Shown here: piece after piece, positions 26,701 to 38,200 of the stretch
How the letters are laid out: every line of letters starts with the position of its first letter
Numbering within the stretch: the first letter of the stretch is position 1
From: Campylorhamphus procurvoides
Lineage: Eukaryota > Chordata > Aves > Passeriformes > Dendrocolaptidae
Direction of reading: 5' to 3'
NCBI GenBank assembly: GCA_013396655.1
Contig: WBMV01000272.1
Location: 310,001 to 374,000 of the forward strand
Length of the DNA: 64,000 nucleotides
Program-made: the position numbers and the translations under genes
The notes under the pieces: generated by a model
What the model was told of the DNA's origin: nothing
What the model saw: only the letters and a program-made list of their open reading frames with translations
The model's database searches: none

Positions 26701-27605
26701 AAAGTGCAAAATTATTTAAATCGGTTTCTTTGGTTCTTTTTTTCACTCAGCTTTTTTTAAAAAAAGTCTTTTTAGACTATGCATTGAAGCTGGAAATGCC
26801 CATGCTAAGGGAAGCATAAGAAACAGTTTTAAGCTTTCTAAACAAAGTTACAGTGAGGCATAAGCATTTTGTTGTGCCCTCAGCAGGGTTGGATTTCATT
26901 CTAAGCACCAGAGACCTCTGAGCACTTTGAAGACTTGCCAGTTTGTCATTAATCCTTGTGTTTCTGCCTCATAGTTTTCATATCCTCTGTAACTTCATTA
27001 TCTGTGTTCCTTCTTCTACATGCCAGGGTCAATAAAATTCATGTGAGAAGAACACTATTTTGCCAGCCAGAAATATCTTATTGGCTAGAATAACTCCATG
27101 AGACTTGCAAATGCTTATGAGACCTCTGTTTCTATGCTCATGTTGCAGGCTGAGTGAGAAATGCCAGCAGCTCTCCCATAGCAATGCACTGGGCTGACAC
27201 TAAACTAGCTTAAGGATCATGGGACAGATTGAATAACAGGATCTTGTCCCACATAGCAAGTGGTTATTTTCACAGGTGGGATGGGACTGCCATCTCTGGA
27301 GGTAAAAGCCACACCCTGTTCACTTCAGTGTAGCAACACAGGTTGAGCATGACAAGCAGAATTGGGCTCAATGTCTAATTATTAATTCTCCTTGACATTC
27401 AGTTATCAAGACAGAGTTAAATTCCATGCAAGGAAAAGCCAGCACAACTAATTTTGCTTCCTTCAGATATTTGTCTGGATGATTCTCTCTCCTCTTTTTA
27501 TGCCTTTGTGAAAATATGTTGGTCCATTAGGGTTAACCTCTAACGTGAGAGGTTGGATTAAACATCAGCTGATAAAGAGTATTCCCTTCTTGCTGGACCT
27601 GGAAG
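26701..27605. other. AT-rich noncoding DNA, nothing recognised
   Basis: No coding frame, RNA gene or repeat could be identified between the T-run and the CR1 fragment. Confidence 0.55.
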
Positions 27606-27774
27606 AATCATAGAATTATAGAACGGTTTGAGTTGCAAAGGAACTTTAAGATTATCTAATTCCAACTCTCCTGCCATGGAGAGGGGCACCTTTCAGTTGA
27701 TCAGGTTGCTCAAAGCTCAATCCAACCCAGCCTTGAACAATTCCAGGGCTGGGGCATACACAACTTCCCTGGGC
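27606..27774 (-). mobile_element. CR1 LINE 3' fragment, short
   Basis: The + strand starts AATCATAGAATTATAGAACGG, then GGTTTGAGTTGCAAAGGAAC and TAATTCCAACTCTCCTGCC, the complement of the CR1 3' terminus with its tail repeat, so the element is on the minus strand. Minus-strand residues REVVYAPALELFKAGLD preserve the ORF2 C-terminus. About 170 bp remain before similarity stops near CCCTGGGC. It is a 5'-truncated, inactive copy, more diverged from the family pattern than the copy at 19931. Confidence 0.93.
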
Positions 27775-29690
27775 ATAAGAGAAAAGGGACTGTTACATTC
27801 ATGGTACTCACTGTCTTTCCTTGTGAAAGGTACCATAAATTCAACATTGTTTCTTAACCACAACATCATAGACAAGGAGCAGATGGGTGTTTGAGGTAGA
27901 AAAATCAGCATTTAGTATTTAAAAACATATTTTTTCTATCAGAAAAAATGTCAGAAAAAATTATGAAAACATGTAAATAAATAGGTACTTGTAATAGGCC
28001 ATAGGAAGACTCCATTGGGTGAATTAAGTGATTTTATTTTTACACTGAATTGTATTTTAATATAGGTTCCCATAAAAATTGACTTAGACTTCTACATGGA
28101 CTTGAGATGAGTATATGCTATATTTAATAACCCCTGTCAAATAAAGGTACAAACCTAATTAAGCAATAAATCCATAAAAATTGTTACAGGCAGTTAATGA
28201 GTGGCTTGAATTTTTATAACAGCAATAGCATATTAAAAAAAGCCTTAGCTGTTATAGTATGGCTGAAGTAGTTGTACTGATAAATTAGTCTTTCTGGTAT
28301 TGCATGACTAATTTTAATCACTTGGTGCAGGGGAGATGTGCTTGATTTAGAATTTGTGCTATTACTCTTAAATTAATTGAAAAAAAGTTAATCTAAGTAT
28401 CTGTCTATATTTGTAAGGCATTAATTGTAAAAAAAAAAAAAATTAGTTTTTCCTGTTAAAGCTATTGTTCTCAACATCACCAGAATCTCGGAATCAAAGA
28501 GATCTAGATTTGATACCAACAAGTAGATACTGAAATCATCTAATTTACAGTTATGAATTGTCATGTCAACCTTTTAGACAAGAGCTATATAAAGAGGTAC
28601 ATTTTTGTAATATCTTGCTTTCAGGAATAAGACATTAGTTTCACCCATATTGTCTAATATGAATAAGTCATGAACATGTCTAAACCTTAGTTCAAACTTT
28701 TAATTAAGTCAAAGGCAGACTATTAGTTCGGATTCCCTCCCTCTAACCCTTCCACCCCACCCCTGTCCTGTCTGTAATAGATGACAGAGTTTTCTGTTCC
28801 TTTTTCTTTATTTGTTTTTAGGAAAACCTATTAGATACGGGCCTTTCAGTGTTGCAGGTTACTCACATCGAACAGGGCACACTCTCTGTTTATTTCCCTG
28901 ACAAGCAGGGAATTGCACATGCTGCAGATAGTGGATTCCTCATTTCTAGCACTATCCAGTCCAGTGGTGGTGCAGGAGCTGGAGAGTACTCTCAGGGGCC
29001 CAAGGGGTGGCCCTCAGTTTGGGACCAATGGCCTCTTCTGCTATCGTGAAAGGAATTAGGTAAAAGCGAGGCTGCTGGTAGCTAGTAAGGGACGGGGGAA
29101 GGTGGTTTCAGGCAGGCAGGTAGGGAATCACAGGCAGCCCTGAGGATTACCTAGTGTTAAATCAGGGCAGGACCAGCAAATGTCATTGACCAAAGCTCTG
29201 TATTATTCTAACCTGACAAGAACTAAAATAATACTTCAGATGTTGCTTTATGTTAATCACATGCCTTTAAACCACTTCATAATGGAATCAAGGACACCAA
29301 GCAATAAATTCAAAAGCTGTAAAATATGAATTTGTCACATATCCTATGATATGTCTATTCCTCCAATGCTTTTAACAGTGAGAAAGAGCCAGGTGGTTTT
29401 TTCACTTCTATCAGTTAAAATTATATGCAGCTGGTTTTGTCATCTAAATATGTGTATGTGACTTGTAGCTGCTGTAATATGCTTAGTAATACTACTTCAT
29501 ACCCCTGCAGTACATTAAAAGTGGAGGTATAAACCCTCTTACAGACATTAGTGAATTAAAGTTTAAACCACCATTACTCAAAAAAGAACCACTGTATCCC
29601 CCTTTAAAATAAATGGCACACAGTTGATTTATTTCTTGTTCTCATCAACTGAAAAAAAAACCCAAAAAACAAATAAATACTATGGGCCAT
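27775..29690. other. Noncoding DNA with a GC-richer block at 28740-29160
   Basis: The segment 28190-28440 is AT-rich with several TAAT/ATTA words and may be conserved noncoding DNA. From 28740 to about 29160 GC content rises visibly, with a pyrimidine tract ending TTTTTAG at 28821 and a possible splice donor AG|GTAAAA near 29059. No protein family could be recognised in that block; the frame through it gives about 75 codons and then a stop. Confidence 0.4.
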
Positions 29691-30268
29691 TGTGCTGGTT
29701 TCAACTGCGGTAGCATTAATTTTCTTCACAGTGACTGGAATGGGGCTGTATTTTGGATTTGTGCTGGAGACAGTGTTGATAATTCATGGATGTTTTTGTT
29801 ATTGCTGAGCAGTGCTTACACAGAGTCAAAGTCTTTTCTGTTTTTCCTATTGCCGTGTTGTCAAGAAGGCCAGGGGTTTATGGGAAATTGAGAGGAGACA
29901 CACCTGGGACAACTGCCCCAACTGACCCAAAGGATATTCTATATCTTATGACATCATGCTCAGTATATAAAGTAGGAGGAACAAGGGGAAATTCAGAGGT
30001 ATGGCATTTGTCTTCCCCAGTCACTGTTATGCATGATGGAGCCCTGCTCTCCTGGGGATGGCTGAACACCTGCCATGGTAAGCAAAGAATTAATTCCTTG
30101 TTTTGCTTTGCTTTGCTTGCATGTGTGACTTTTGCTCTACTAAACTCTGTTTATCTCAACCCACGAGTTTTCTCACTTTTCCTCTTCTGATTCTCTCCCA
30201 GATCTTGGGAGGGGGAGTGAGTGAGCAGCTACATGGTACTTGGTTGCCGCTGTGGCTAAAACACAACA
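29691..30268 (+). mobile_element. ERVL-type solo LTR (avian endogenous retrovirus)
   Basis: The element begins TGTGCTGGTT and ends ACACAACA, so it has the 5' TG and 3' CA of a retroviral LTR, and is 578 bp long. Flanking 5-bp sequences GCCAT (29686-29690) and GACAT (30269-30273) match at four of five bases, consistent with the 5-bp target duplication of ERVL elements. A TATA box TATATAAA lies at 29964-29971, with an ATF/AP-1-like TGACATCA about 15 bases before it. The TTCTTCACAGTGACTGG, AGCAGTGCTTACACAGAG and AACCCACGAGTTTTCTCAC blocks are those I associate with an abundant passerine LTR family. There is no adjacent gag, pol or env sequence, so it is a solo LTR left by recombination. Frames inside it are not genes. 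Confidence 0.9.
29964..29971 (+). promoter_or_regulatory. TATA box of the solo LTR
   Basis: TATATAAA sits in the middle of the LTR, preceded by a TGACATCA element. In this LTR family this is the expected U3 core promoter, and transcription would run to the right. Whether it is active cannot be judged from sequence. Confidence 0.7.
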
Positions 30269-33200
30269 GACATCTTTAATTATATCTCTTTTGGAACAAG
30301 AGCCTGCATTTTCTTATGACTGTCATAGGTGAAAAATCAAACTTTGGCAGAAAGGTCATGAAGCTTTAAGAATTTCTTTGAGTATCAAAGAAAATCTTGT
30401 AAAAGAGCTAACACATACATAGGATTCTTTATATGAGGAAGAAAGAACTGTGAAAGTTGGGACTAGGTCTTTCATTCTTGAGAAAAAGCAGCTGAAACAT
30501 TTTATTTCAGAAATATGTTTCTATATACATTCCTCCATAAAATCCCATGTTCTTTAATAAGAACATGTGATTTTTTTTTCCTTTCCTTTTTTTTTTCCTT
30601 TTCTTTTGGTAGAGTCTTTCCCTTTTTCACCAAATTTAAGTGTGGTAAGAATCTAAAGGAAACTAAGGTTGTGAGTTTGTGCTTCATTCCCCTCTTACTT
30701 ACTTCCATGAAGTGACTGTATTTAAAAGCACAAACGTTGGGAGTGAGTCATCATGTTGGCAACACCACCCCAACTGCTTCTGATGCTGTGGAGGTTGAAG
30801 CTAACAAAAAAACAGACCTGGAAATTGGAAACTGAGGTCCTCCCTGGACAAGGGTTGACCACAGGTAGCATAATTTGCATTGCAACTGATTATCAGAACT
30901 TATTTGATAGACGATTTGGGAGCTATTCTCACAAAATCTGTGGATATATGCCAGATATATTGTTATGCTAAAGACATTAGGGTCGGTGATGTAGGTGGCA
31001 GATTCAAAAGGTTAATTTGATCCAGAAACCTCAGATGGTGCTTGACCCAAACAAACAGTTCTCCTACCATCCTCAGTGAAGGCCATAGAAGAAAGTGAGC
31101 TAAAAGCTGGGTGCAGGGACCCTGTGACACACTCTTTAGGCAGGTGATAAGAGTAAACTTGGTCTTCTCTTATTTAGACATGCAGGAACTAATCTGGCAG
31201 GGGTTCAAATAACTTGCCACTACTCTAATACTCTTCCTTACACTGGCTTGTATATATTGTGGTAGCAGATGAGGGATTTCATGGTTTTACCATGGTAATA
31301 ATGCTGAATTTCATGGTTTGTTAGCTTGTCAAGGATTAACAAGACTGACATTAAATTACTGGAGGAGCTGTTGTACAGTAAAAGAAGGAAATCTCAAATC
31401 ATTTTAAGATGTTTTAAATAGAGAAAATGTTTTTTGCATTAGCTTTTCTTTTCTAGAAATTATTAATATTCTTTCTTAAAGAGACTCCCACTAGCAAAAG
31501 TTATATGCCATTCAGATATAAGTCATTCAGATATGGACAGTGAATTCAGGAACTCTATAGAAAACCAGCCATTCCAGGCATGGGATAATCAGAATATATT
31601 TTCTTTGTAGTCATCCTTGGATAATATTTTCCTGGTAGAGAGCATTATTTCATGCATGTGTTAGTGGAATTCAGTTAGAATATACCTGGAATGTGTAATT
31701 GCCTCCATGAAAGCAGCTTCCACAGGGGAAAATCTCACTGGTCTTTTTTTTTTGTGCTCAAGAAATTCTTAAGCACACTTTCCAGCATGTGATCTCAGGG
31801 TTTCTTTTTTCTTTTATTTTTTTCCCTTTTATTTATTTCTTCCATATTCTTTCTATCCTTGGTGTCACAAGGCATTTAAAAACCCCTGTCCACTGTTGAA
31901 TGGCCCATGGACAAATATTTTACGAATTTCAGGTTTACTGTGTCACTTACTTAAGATCTATATTACAATGCTATCCCACATACTCTCAAATTTTCACATG
32001 GTTTTCTTCTCAGAAAAATTATATAAATGAAATATTATTCATGTATATAAGCTGAAGAAATAACTGATAATTTAGTAAGTTCATTCTTAAACTGTTATGT
32101 GTCCTTTCTTTATGTGGTCTGAATTTTAAAACTAGTATATTTTTATGGTCTTTCATTTAATAAAATTGCAACATTTCTCTAGTTCATTTCTGTCAAGCTT
32201 CTTATACCTGGTGAAAACAAAGAACTTCCTTTAAAAGACCTTGGCATATTCCTATATTCTTTAAATGTATCCATCCAAAACCATTTCTGACTCTAAATGT
32301 CTTATCTGTACATTTTACTGTAATTTATTGTTGACTAAAGGATCAATAGTTCAGGAATTTATGCCAATAAATGTATTCACAAGCTGTTTGCCAGATGCTC
32401 AAACAATACTTCACTTTTGCTGCAGGAAGGCTAACTCCATGCTCCTTATGGAGATGTTTGCAAAGTTTGTAAAGGCCTTACAGGAATTTGGGACCAGAGA
32501 AATGAACTTGTATAGAACCAGAAAGCTGCCCAGGAAATCAGAGACGTGTGTAGACTGGGAGAGAGTAAGTAAGTTTGCATGGTTGGAAGCTGAAATGGAT
32601 CCTCAAAAAAGGCAATGAGCATCACCAGTTGAATTACTTAACTTCTGAGCTTTTGCTTTTCTGATCTGCATTGTTTTAATTTATGGACTGTGTCACAGGT
32701 CTGTACCAGTTCTCTTAGTGAAACAGAGGCAAAGTCTCATAACTGTGCTAATGTCAAGCAGGACTTTAATTAATCAGCTGAACTCCTGGGTGGTAAAGTG
32801 CCAGAAAGGAGGCTAAGGGTTAAAGTGTGGATATTCACATGCTAGACTATAGCCCCTTTTCGGGTCTTGTTTACTTCACAGATATGTATGTAGCCAGCTG
32901 TTTGCCAAAGCTGTAGCTTTTCCATAAAGTCATATTTATCTATAGGATAATGAATCAGACAGAAAATCATTGTGACATTTCAAACATGGCCTCATTAGTG
33001 CCCTTGTTTAGTGTCAAGAATAAATATCCCGCAAATTGCTCAGCCTTTCTCTTCTCACTTCCTGAAATTATGCTTTTCTTGCCTTATTGCCTTTACACAT
33101 AGTGTTGAATTTGATTCTAGCCACTAACCCTATAATCCTGAGCTTGCTCTGTGCTTTATGGTTATGATCTCTGACTAGCTATTTCTTTATTTGTCCCACA

Positions 33201-34917
33201 CACACACTAATTTGCATCTGCAGTTGTATAAGATGCTTACTCATCCCACGCTCCTTCTGCAGAGTCGGTGCAGACTTTGCTGCACTCCCTGAGTCACACA
33301 GAGCAGGTGAACTGTGAAAGAACAGTGCTGTTTGCTCATAAGATTGCTTCACCTCCCCACAAAACTTGCTGTTTCTGTTTACAAATCCACTCTTCCTCTG
33401 ATCTCTCCAGTGCTGGCTTTCTCTTTTCTTACGCTTCAGAGGATTTTTGTCATTTGCTGTTTCTTGCAGTCTGGGAGAGCAGAACCATTTCCTTTGAAGT
33501 GATTCTGGATTAAAGCAATTCACACCTGTCTCCTCATCTTTGTCAGTCATCTGTTGCCATCCCTATGCTGCCATCTCTGTTTTTCTCAGCCCAGTTGGGT
33601 TTTTCAGTTTGTTTGTTTCATGATGAGGCACCAGAAGTTCAATAGAGGAACTGATCTTGACTACAAAAAACTTCATTTTATTTTATGTGAAGCAGGCCTC
33701 ATTAGCAGCAGTGTTGTACAGAACTGTTGATGATCTTCTACAGCAATATGAAAGAATTAGCAAAATGGTGGGAGCCTGATACCAGTGAGGGAGAGTAATA
33801 TGAACAATTAGTGCAGTAACATAAGCAGGCATTGCCATCAGGGAAATGGTCTGCAGAAGCATCATTTGCTATAAATAACTTTCTCTTTACATTGTTTAAA
33901 CAACTGTACAAGCTACTTCAGTCCCATGTCACCTGTCATGCACAGGCAAGTTTGCGAAACCAGTTAGAGAAAACTGAAATTTGGATAAAATTACTCACAT
34001 TTTTCAGTTCTGAGTTTCCAGTTGTAAGGGTTTGTTAACTTCACTTTTGCCTCCCTTCTTTCTTCTTGTTTTTTCTTTACTTTTCACAACTTCCACCTTT
34101 TTTGCAGACTACAATTTCTTCTATATTTTATAATGTATCTTCTCTGATTTTCAGTAGATCTTCTACAGGCAGAAAAACAAGAACATTTTTATTAAATTGA
34201 ATATAAAATGCTGTTTTTATTCATCCTCTTTCTTTATCCTACTTTTTTTTCTTGTCATGTACAAGTCCATAAGGTACAATGCCTGTGGAAACTGCATGTT
34301 ATGTACTGTACTTGGCTTCAGAATAACTAATAAGAGAAATACATATACTGTCATGAAGTAAAATGTGGAAAATGACACTCTTTCAGGTTTCATGGATCCC
34401 ATGACTTCACAGGTCGGATTCTTATAGAACAGTTATAAAGGAGATAAGAAAACCTGTAATACCTACTGAAAAAGTAAAATCAGGTCAGTTCTTCACCTGG
34501 AATTATACCAAATTAAGCTTCTTTTAACTTTTTATATAAGTTTAAAGAAAATGAAGTTTTGTGGATGCAACAAAGATTTTCTGTAATGCTCTGAATTTAG
34601 TTCTTGATAAGTACATGTCTCCTTATTATGAATTTACAAGATGATTTATCTAAGAAATACATAATTTGTATTTGGAATCAAATTTTTAAGTCATACCTAA
34701 GGGTGTCTTGCATCCATGTATGACCGATGGCCTGTTTCTGCATCTGGATACCTATCAGTCTCTTCAGACTGCTATTATTATGACATTGTTTTTAAGTTAA
34801 CTCATCCTTTTCAATCTAAAATTTCTAAAGTATGCATGACATAATGAATAGAGGCACAAACTGTGGCAGTAGACTAAACCTGAGTTTTTTACTGTATTGT
34901 AACATGAGGTTTATTGC
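30269..34917. other. AT-rich noncoding DNA; possible conserved block 32640-33060
   Basis: No supported gene. A pyrimidine-rich tract lies at about 30571-30625. A palindrome TTACCATGGTAA lies at 31287-31298 and a 15-bp direct repeat at 31509-31535. The part 32640-33060 is compositionally complex, with CTTTAATTAATCAGC and AATAAATATCCCGC words, and could be conserved. The 117-codon frame at 32265 and 123-codon minus frame at 33550 show no recognisable domain. Confidence 0.45.
31509..31535. repeat. Short direct repeat, 15-bp period
   Basis: CATTCAGATAT occurs at 31509 and again at 31524. It is a small local duplication. Confidence 0.8.
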
Positions 34918-35274
34918 TGTGTTAACCTTTTTCCCCAGGCTTTTGGAAAGCCACCTTCCCCTTCTCCCAGGTCCTTAGACCATCTCCCCTTTTCCCCAGG
35001 CCCATGGGAAAGACACCTCTCACCTTCCTAATTAGTATTCAAGCCCCCTTCAGGCTGTGTTCCGATTGGTTTCCCTTGTATCCCTCCCCTTTGCCCTAGC
35101 CATGAGGTCTATAAATGACCCAGACAGACGAATAGATTTCTCTTTCTGGTTCCTGTTCCTTGGAGTGTGTGTGTCCTCCTTACTGAGACCTGGGGAGGAC
35201 CCTGTGGCCTGCCACCCAGCCACGTGGAGAGGGACAGGGAAGGGGAGAGCATGCCCCATCCAGCCATGATAACA
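34918..35274 (+). mobile_element. Probable solo LTR, family uncertain
   Basis: A sharply bounded, GC-richer block within AT-rich DNA begins TGTGTTAACC and ends TGATAACA. A TATA-like box TATAAA lies near 35110, preceded by CCCTCCCCTTTGCCC promoter-like sequence and an ATTGG inverted CCAAT box near 35066. The length of about 357 bp, the TG...CA ends and the U3-like layout are those of a retroviral LTR. I could not find a matching target-site duplication at these ends (6-bp flanks TATTGC and AACTTC), so the exact borders are uncertain. Repeated CCCCAGGC...GGAAAG units at 34935 and 34996 make an internal duplication. No retroviral coding sequence is attached. Confidence 0.65.
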
Positions 35275-38200
35275 AACTTCCCATTTTTGAAAGCACTGTA
35301 CCTGAAAATTCAGAATACTGTTGGCAATTTTATAGGAATAATGTCTTTTTGGAAATACACCAAAATTAAGCTGTGTCTTCGGGTGTCATAAATCAGTGAA
35401 GCTCCACATAGCTCATAACTACAGTGAAATTCTAACAGGTGTCCTCTGGGGATTAGTCCCACTTTATTAGCTGCATATAACATTCTTCTGACTGTATCTC
35501 ATTATCTCTTCTTTTCTACTCACTTTTCAGTGAGTACCCATGTAATGATCTGAACACTTCATTTAGTGCATTGCTCCATTTATCAAACAAACTATTTTAC
35601 CAAACAGATTTTTCAGTCTTCTTTCTACCCTGAGCCATTTTTGTATCCAGATACTTGTAGTGAACCCTTGACTACACTGAAGTCCATCAGAAATTCAGCC
35701 TGAAACTACAATGGCAGTTCTTTTTCTTTTCATATCTAACTTACAGTGTGAGCTTTTCATCACAGTAAACTCTTTCCAGGCATTTATTCTAATATTTAAA
35801 AATATCCACCAGTACTGGGAAAGGGAGTTGTATTTTACTGAGAGAGCATACACAGTGCTGTGTACCCGTGCAGCAATTTGGGCTGACCTGAGGTGTGATT
35901 TCATTTCCAGTGTTTTTGTGTATGGTTAAAATCCAGTTGTTTTCTGTGTGGGTGCAGCCAGGAATTATATGGGTTAAGACCACGAAAGTGTGATGCAGTA
36001 GCCACAGGGTTTCTAAATCACTATTTAGATACCACTGTACTGAATCCACTGATTTTTATTTAAGAAGAGGAAGATTAACATAATGTCCTTCTTAGCAACA
36101 TAATTTTTAAGCATTGGGTTCCCAACTGTACCTTACTTGACACTTTTGAGATTGTTTCATAGTAAATTCTCTTAATAAAAGAATTACATTTCTTTTCCTT
36201 TCTTCCATAGAAGTTTACACTCTTACCACATGAAATATCCATTGCCCTTCTGGGTAGGCATGAATCAGTGTCAAACTCATTCTTTGAAAATTATTTCACT
36301 TTTTCTTTATATGACAAAGTATTTTCAATTTTTTTATTTTTCAAATAATTTGATTTTTTTCACCCTCAGTAATTTCAAATATAAAACACTCAAAATATTT
36401 TTTTTCTCAAATATTATTGCAAGATCCCACTTCTGTTGATGATGACAACAGTGAATCAGTCCAAATAATTACTTTGAACAGTCTTGGAAGTGTATGTAAC
36501 TGCAACTTTTGTAGGAACATTACACCACTGTATTGGTATAATTTTGTAGCATTTGTTTTCTTGTATCGGATAACATTATTTAGTGTGAAAACACAGCTTG
36601 CAAAAACCTGTAATTCTATACGATAAGATAAAATGTTTGAAATAAAGGTATAGCTAAAATTTCTAGTAAGTTGATATATGGAGAAATAGACAAAAATAAT
36701 TTCAGACATAGAGGAATATAAAACTCGAAAGATCTATTTGGGAAGAAATACAAACTGTTTATGTTTTACTTTCTTTGACACATAGGATCTACTGGGTAAA
36801 AAGAAATTGGATGTAAAATTCAATTTCTGCATGATAGGTTTTTATCCTTGAGCAGCATATAAAGTGGTTTGCTTTACATGCATGGGCAAAGAAATTTGAA
36901 AAGCAAGACAAGTCAATCTGCATGCAAAAGTAATTTCTTTTACACTAGATTTACACCAGAGTAAAGCTGTTAACTTCATTTGGCTTTGATCCAGGTTTTG
37001 ACTAATGTGAGATGAGTAGCAAGCTCAAACAAGATGTTATTAATATGGTAACAACTATGCTAACAACTAAGAGGGGATTGTGCTGGATGGAAAGTGAATA
37101 TTTTCACTAAATCAGTATAAGCAGAGTACCCAGGCAAAACACTTAGGTTTTCTTCAGTAAATCCTGACTCCTGTCACTGCACTTTTCAAGTAACATACTT
37201 GGAGAATGAAAGTAGAGTAGATAATGTTCAATGCCAACAGACAGAGATAGCTTAATTCCCAGAACAGCACTTCTGTTCTCCCTCAGGAGATGCTTGGCAT
37301 AAAAGGGCAACACTAACTCAGTCAAACACAAGTCATACCATAAGAGAAGTTTCAGATTGGATCCAAAGATTTGGACTTACGTAAGAGAAAGTATATGGTA
37401 CCTGGAGAAGAAAGAGATAAATTATGTTTTCCATCTCCTACCTGTGGTAGATTCTCTAGTGCTTTAATATCAAAGTTTAGGTAATTGATTATATTTGGTT
37501 TTGTAAAGATTTTTCACTCTAATTAAATTCACAGTAGGGTATTTTTTTCTTTTTTTTTAATTAGAAAACACAGGACTGAGGAATAAATACAAAAGTGGAA
37601 AGTTTCCTGTTTCTCCATGTGTTGAATAATATAACAAATTACCAGTAATTTTGGTGTTACTAATATTTTTCCCTTTATCTATTGTTATTAATAAGCTACA
37701 TTTTCCTATCTACTCTACAATTCAGAGATTTTTATTAACTCTTCTCAATACTCTGATTTAAGAATTGATGACCAGGTAGAATACATAATAATCAAGGTAC
37801 AAAGCAGGGAAAACAAGCAGTATATTAGTAATTACTCCATTAAAAAACGCTGAAGCTATAAACAGCTCTTCTTAGAATACAGTGTGGTTTCCACAGATAA
37901 CAGTTTGGAGATAGAAAACACTGATGTTTTCGTCTCCTTTGAAAAAATTTGAATCTCTAGCATAAGAAATGTTAAACTCGCCATTAGTTTTTATTAAACC
38001 TGCCAATACAAGGAAATAAGAGTCAATAAACAAGGTACAGGAATTTTCATAAATAACCTGGTTTTAAAAGACAACACACTTCTTTAAGCAGCTCTATTGG
38101 GCACCATTATATTTTTTAAGCAGATTTTTCTTATATTTACTGATGCCTGCTCAGAAATTTAATTTATCATAGAAAAATTTATTTGGATGCTCTGCTTAAA

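Noticed and set aside
29682..30190. Overlapping plus-strand frames of 69 and 134 codons
   Set aside because: They lie within the ERVL-type LTR, which is noncoding in this family.
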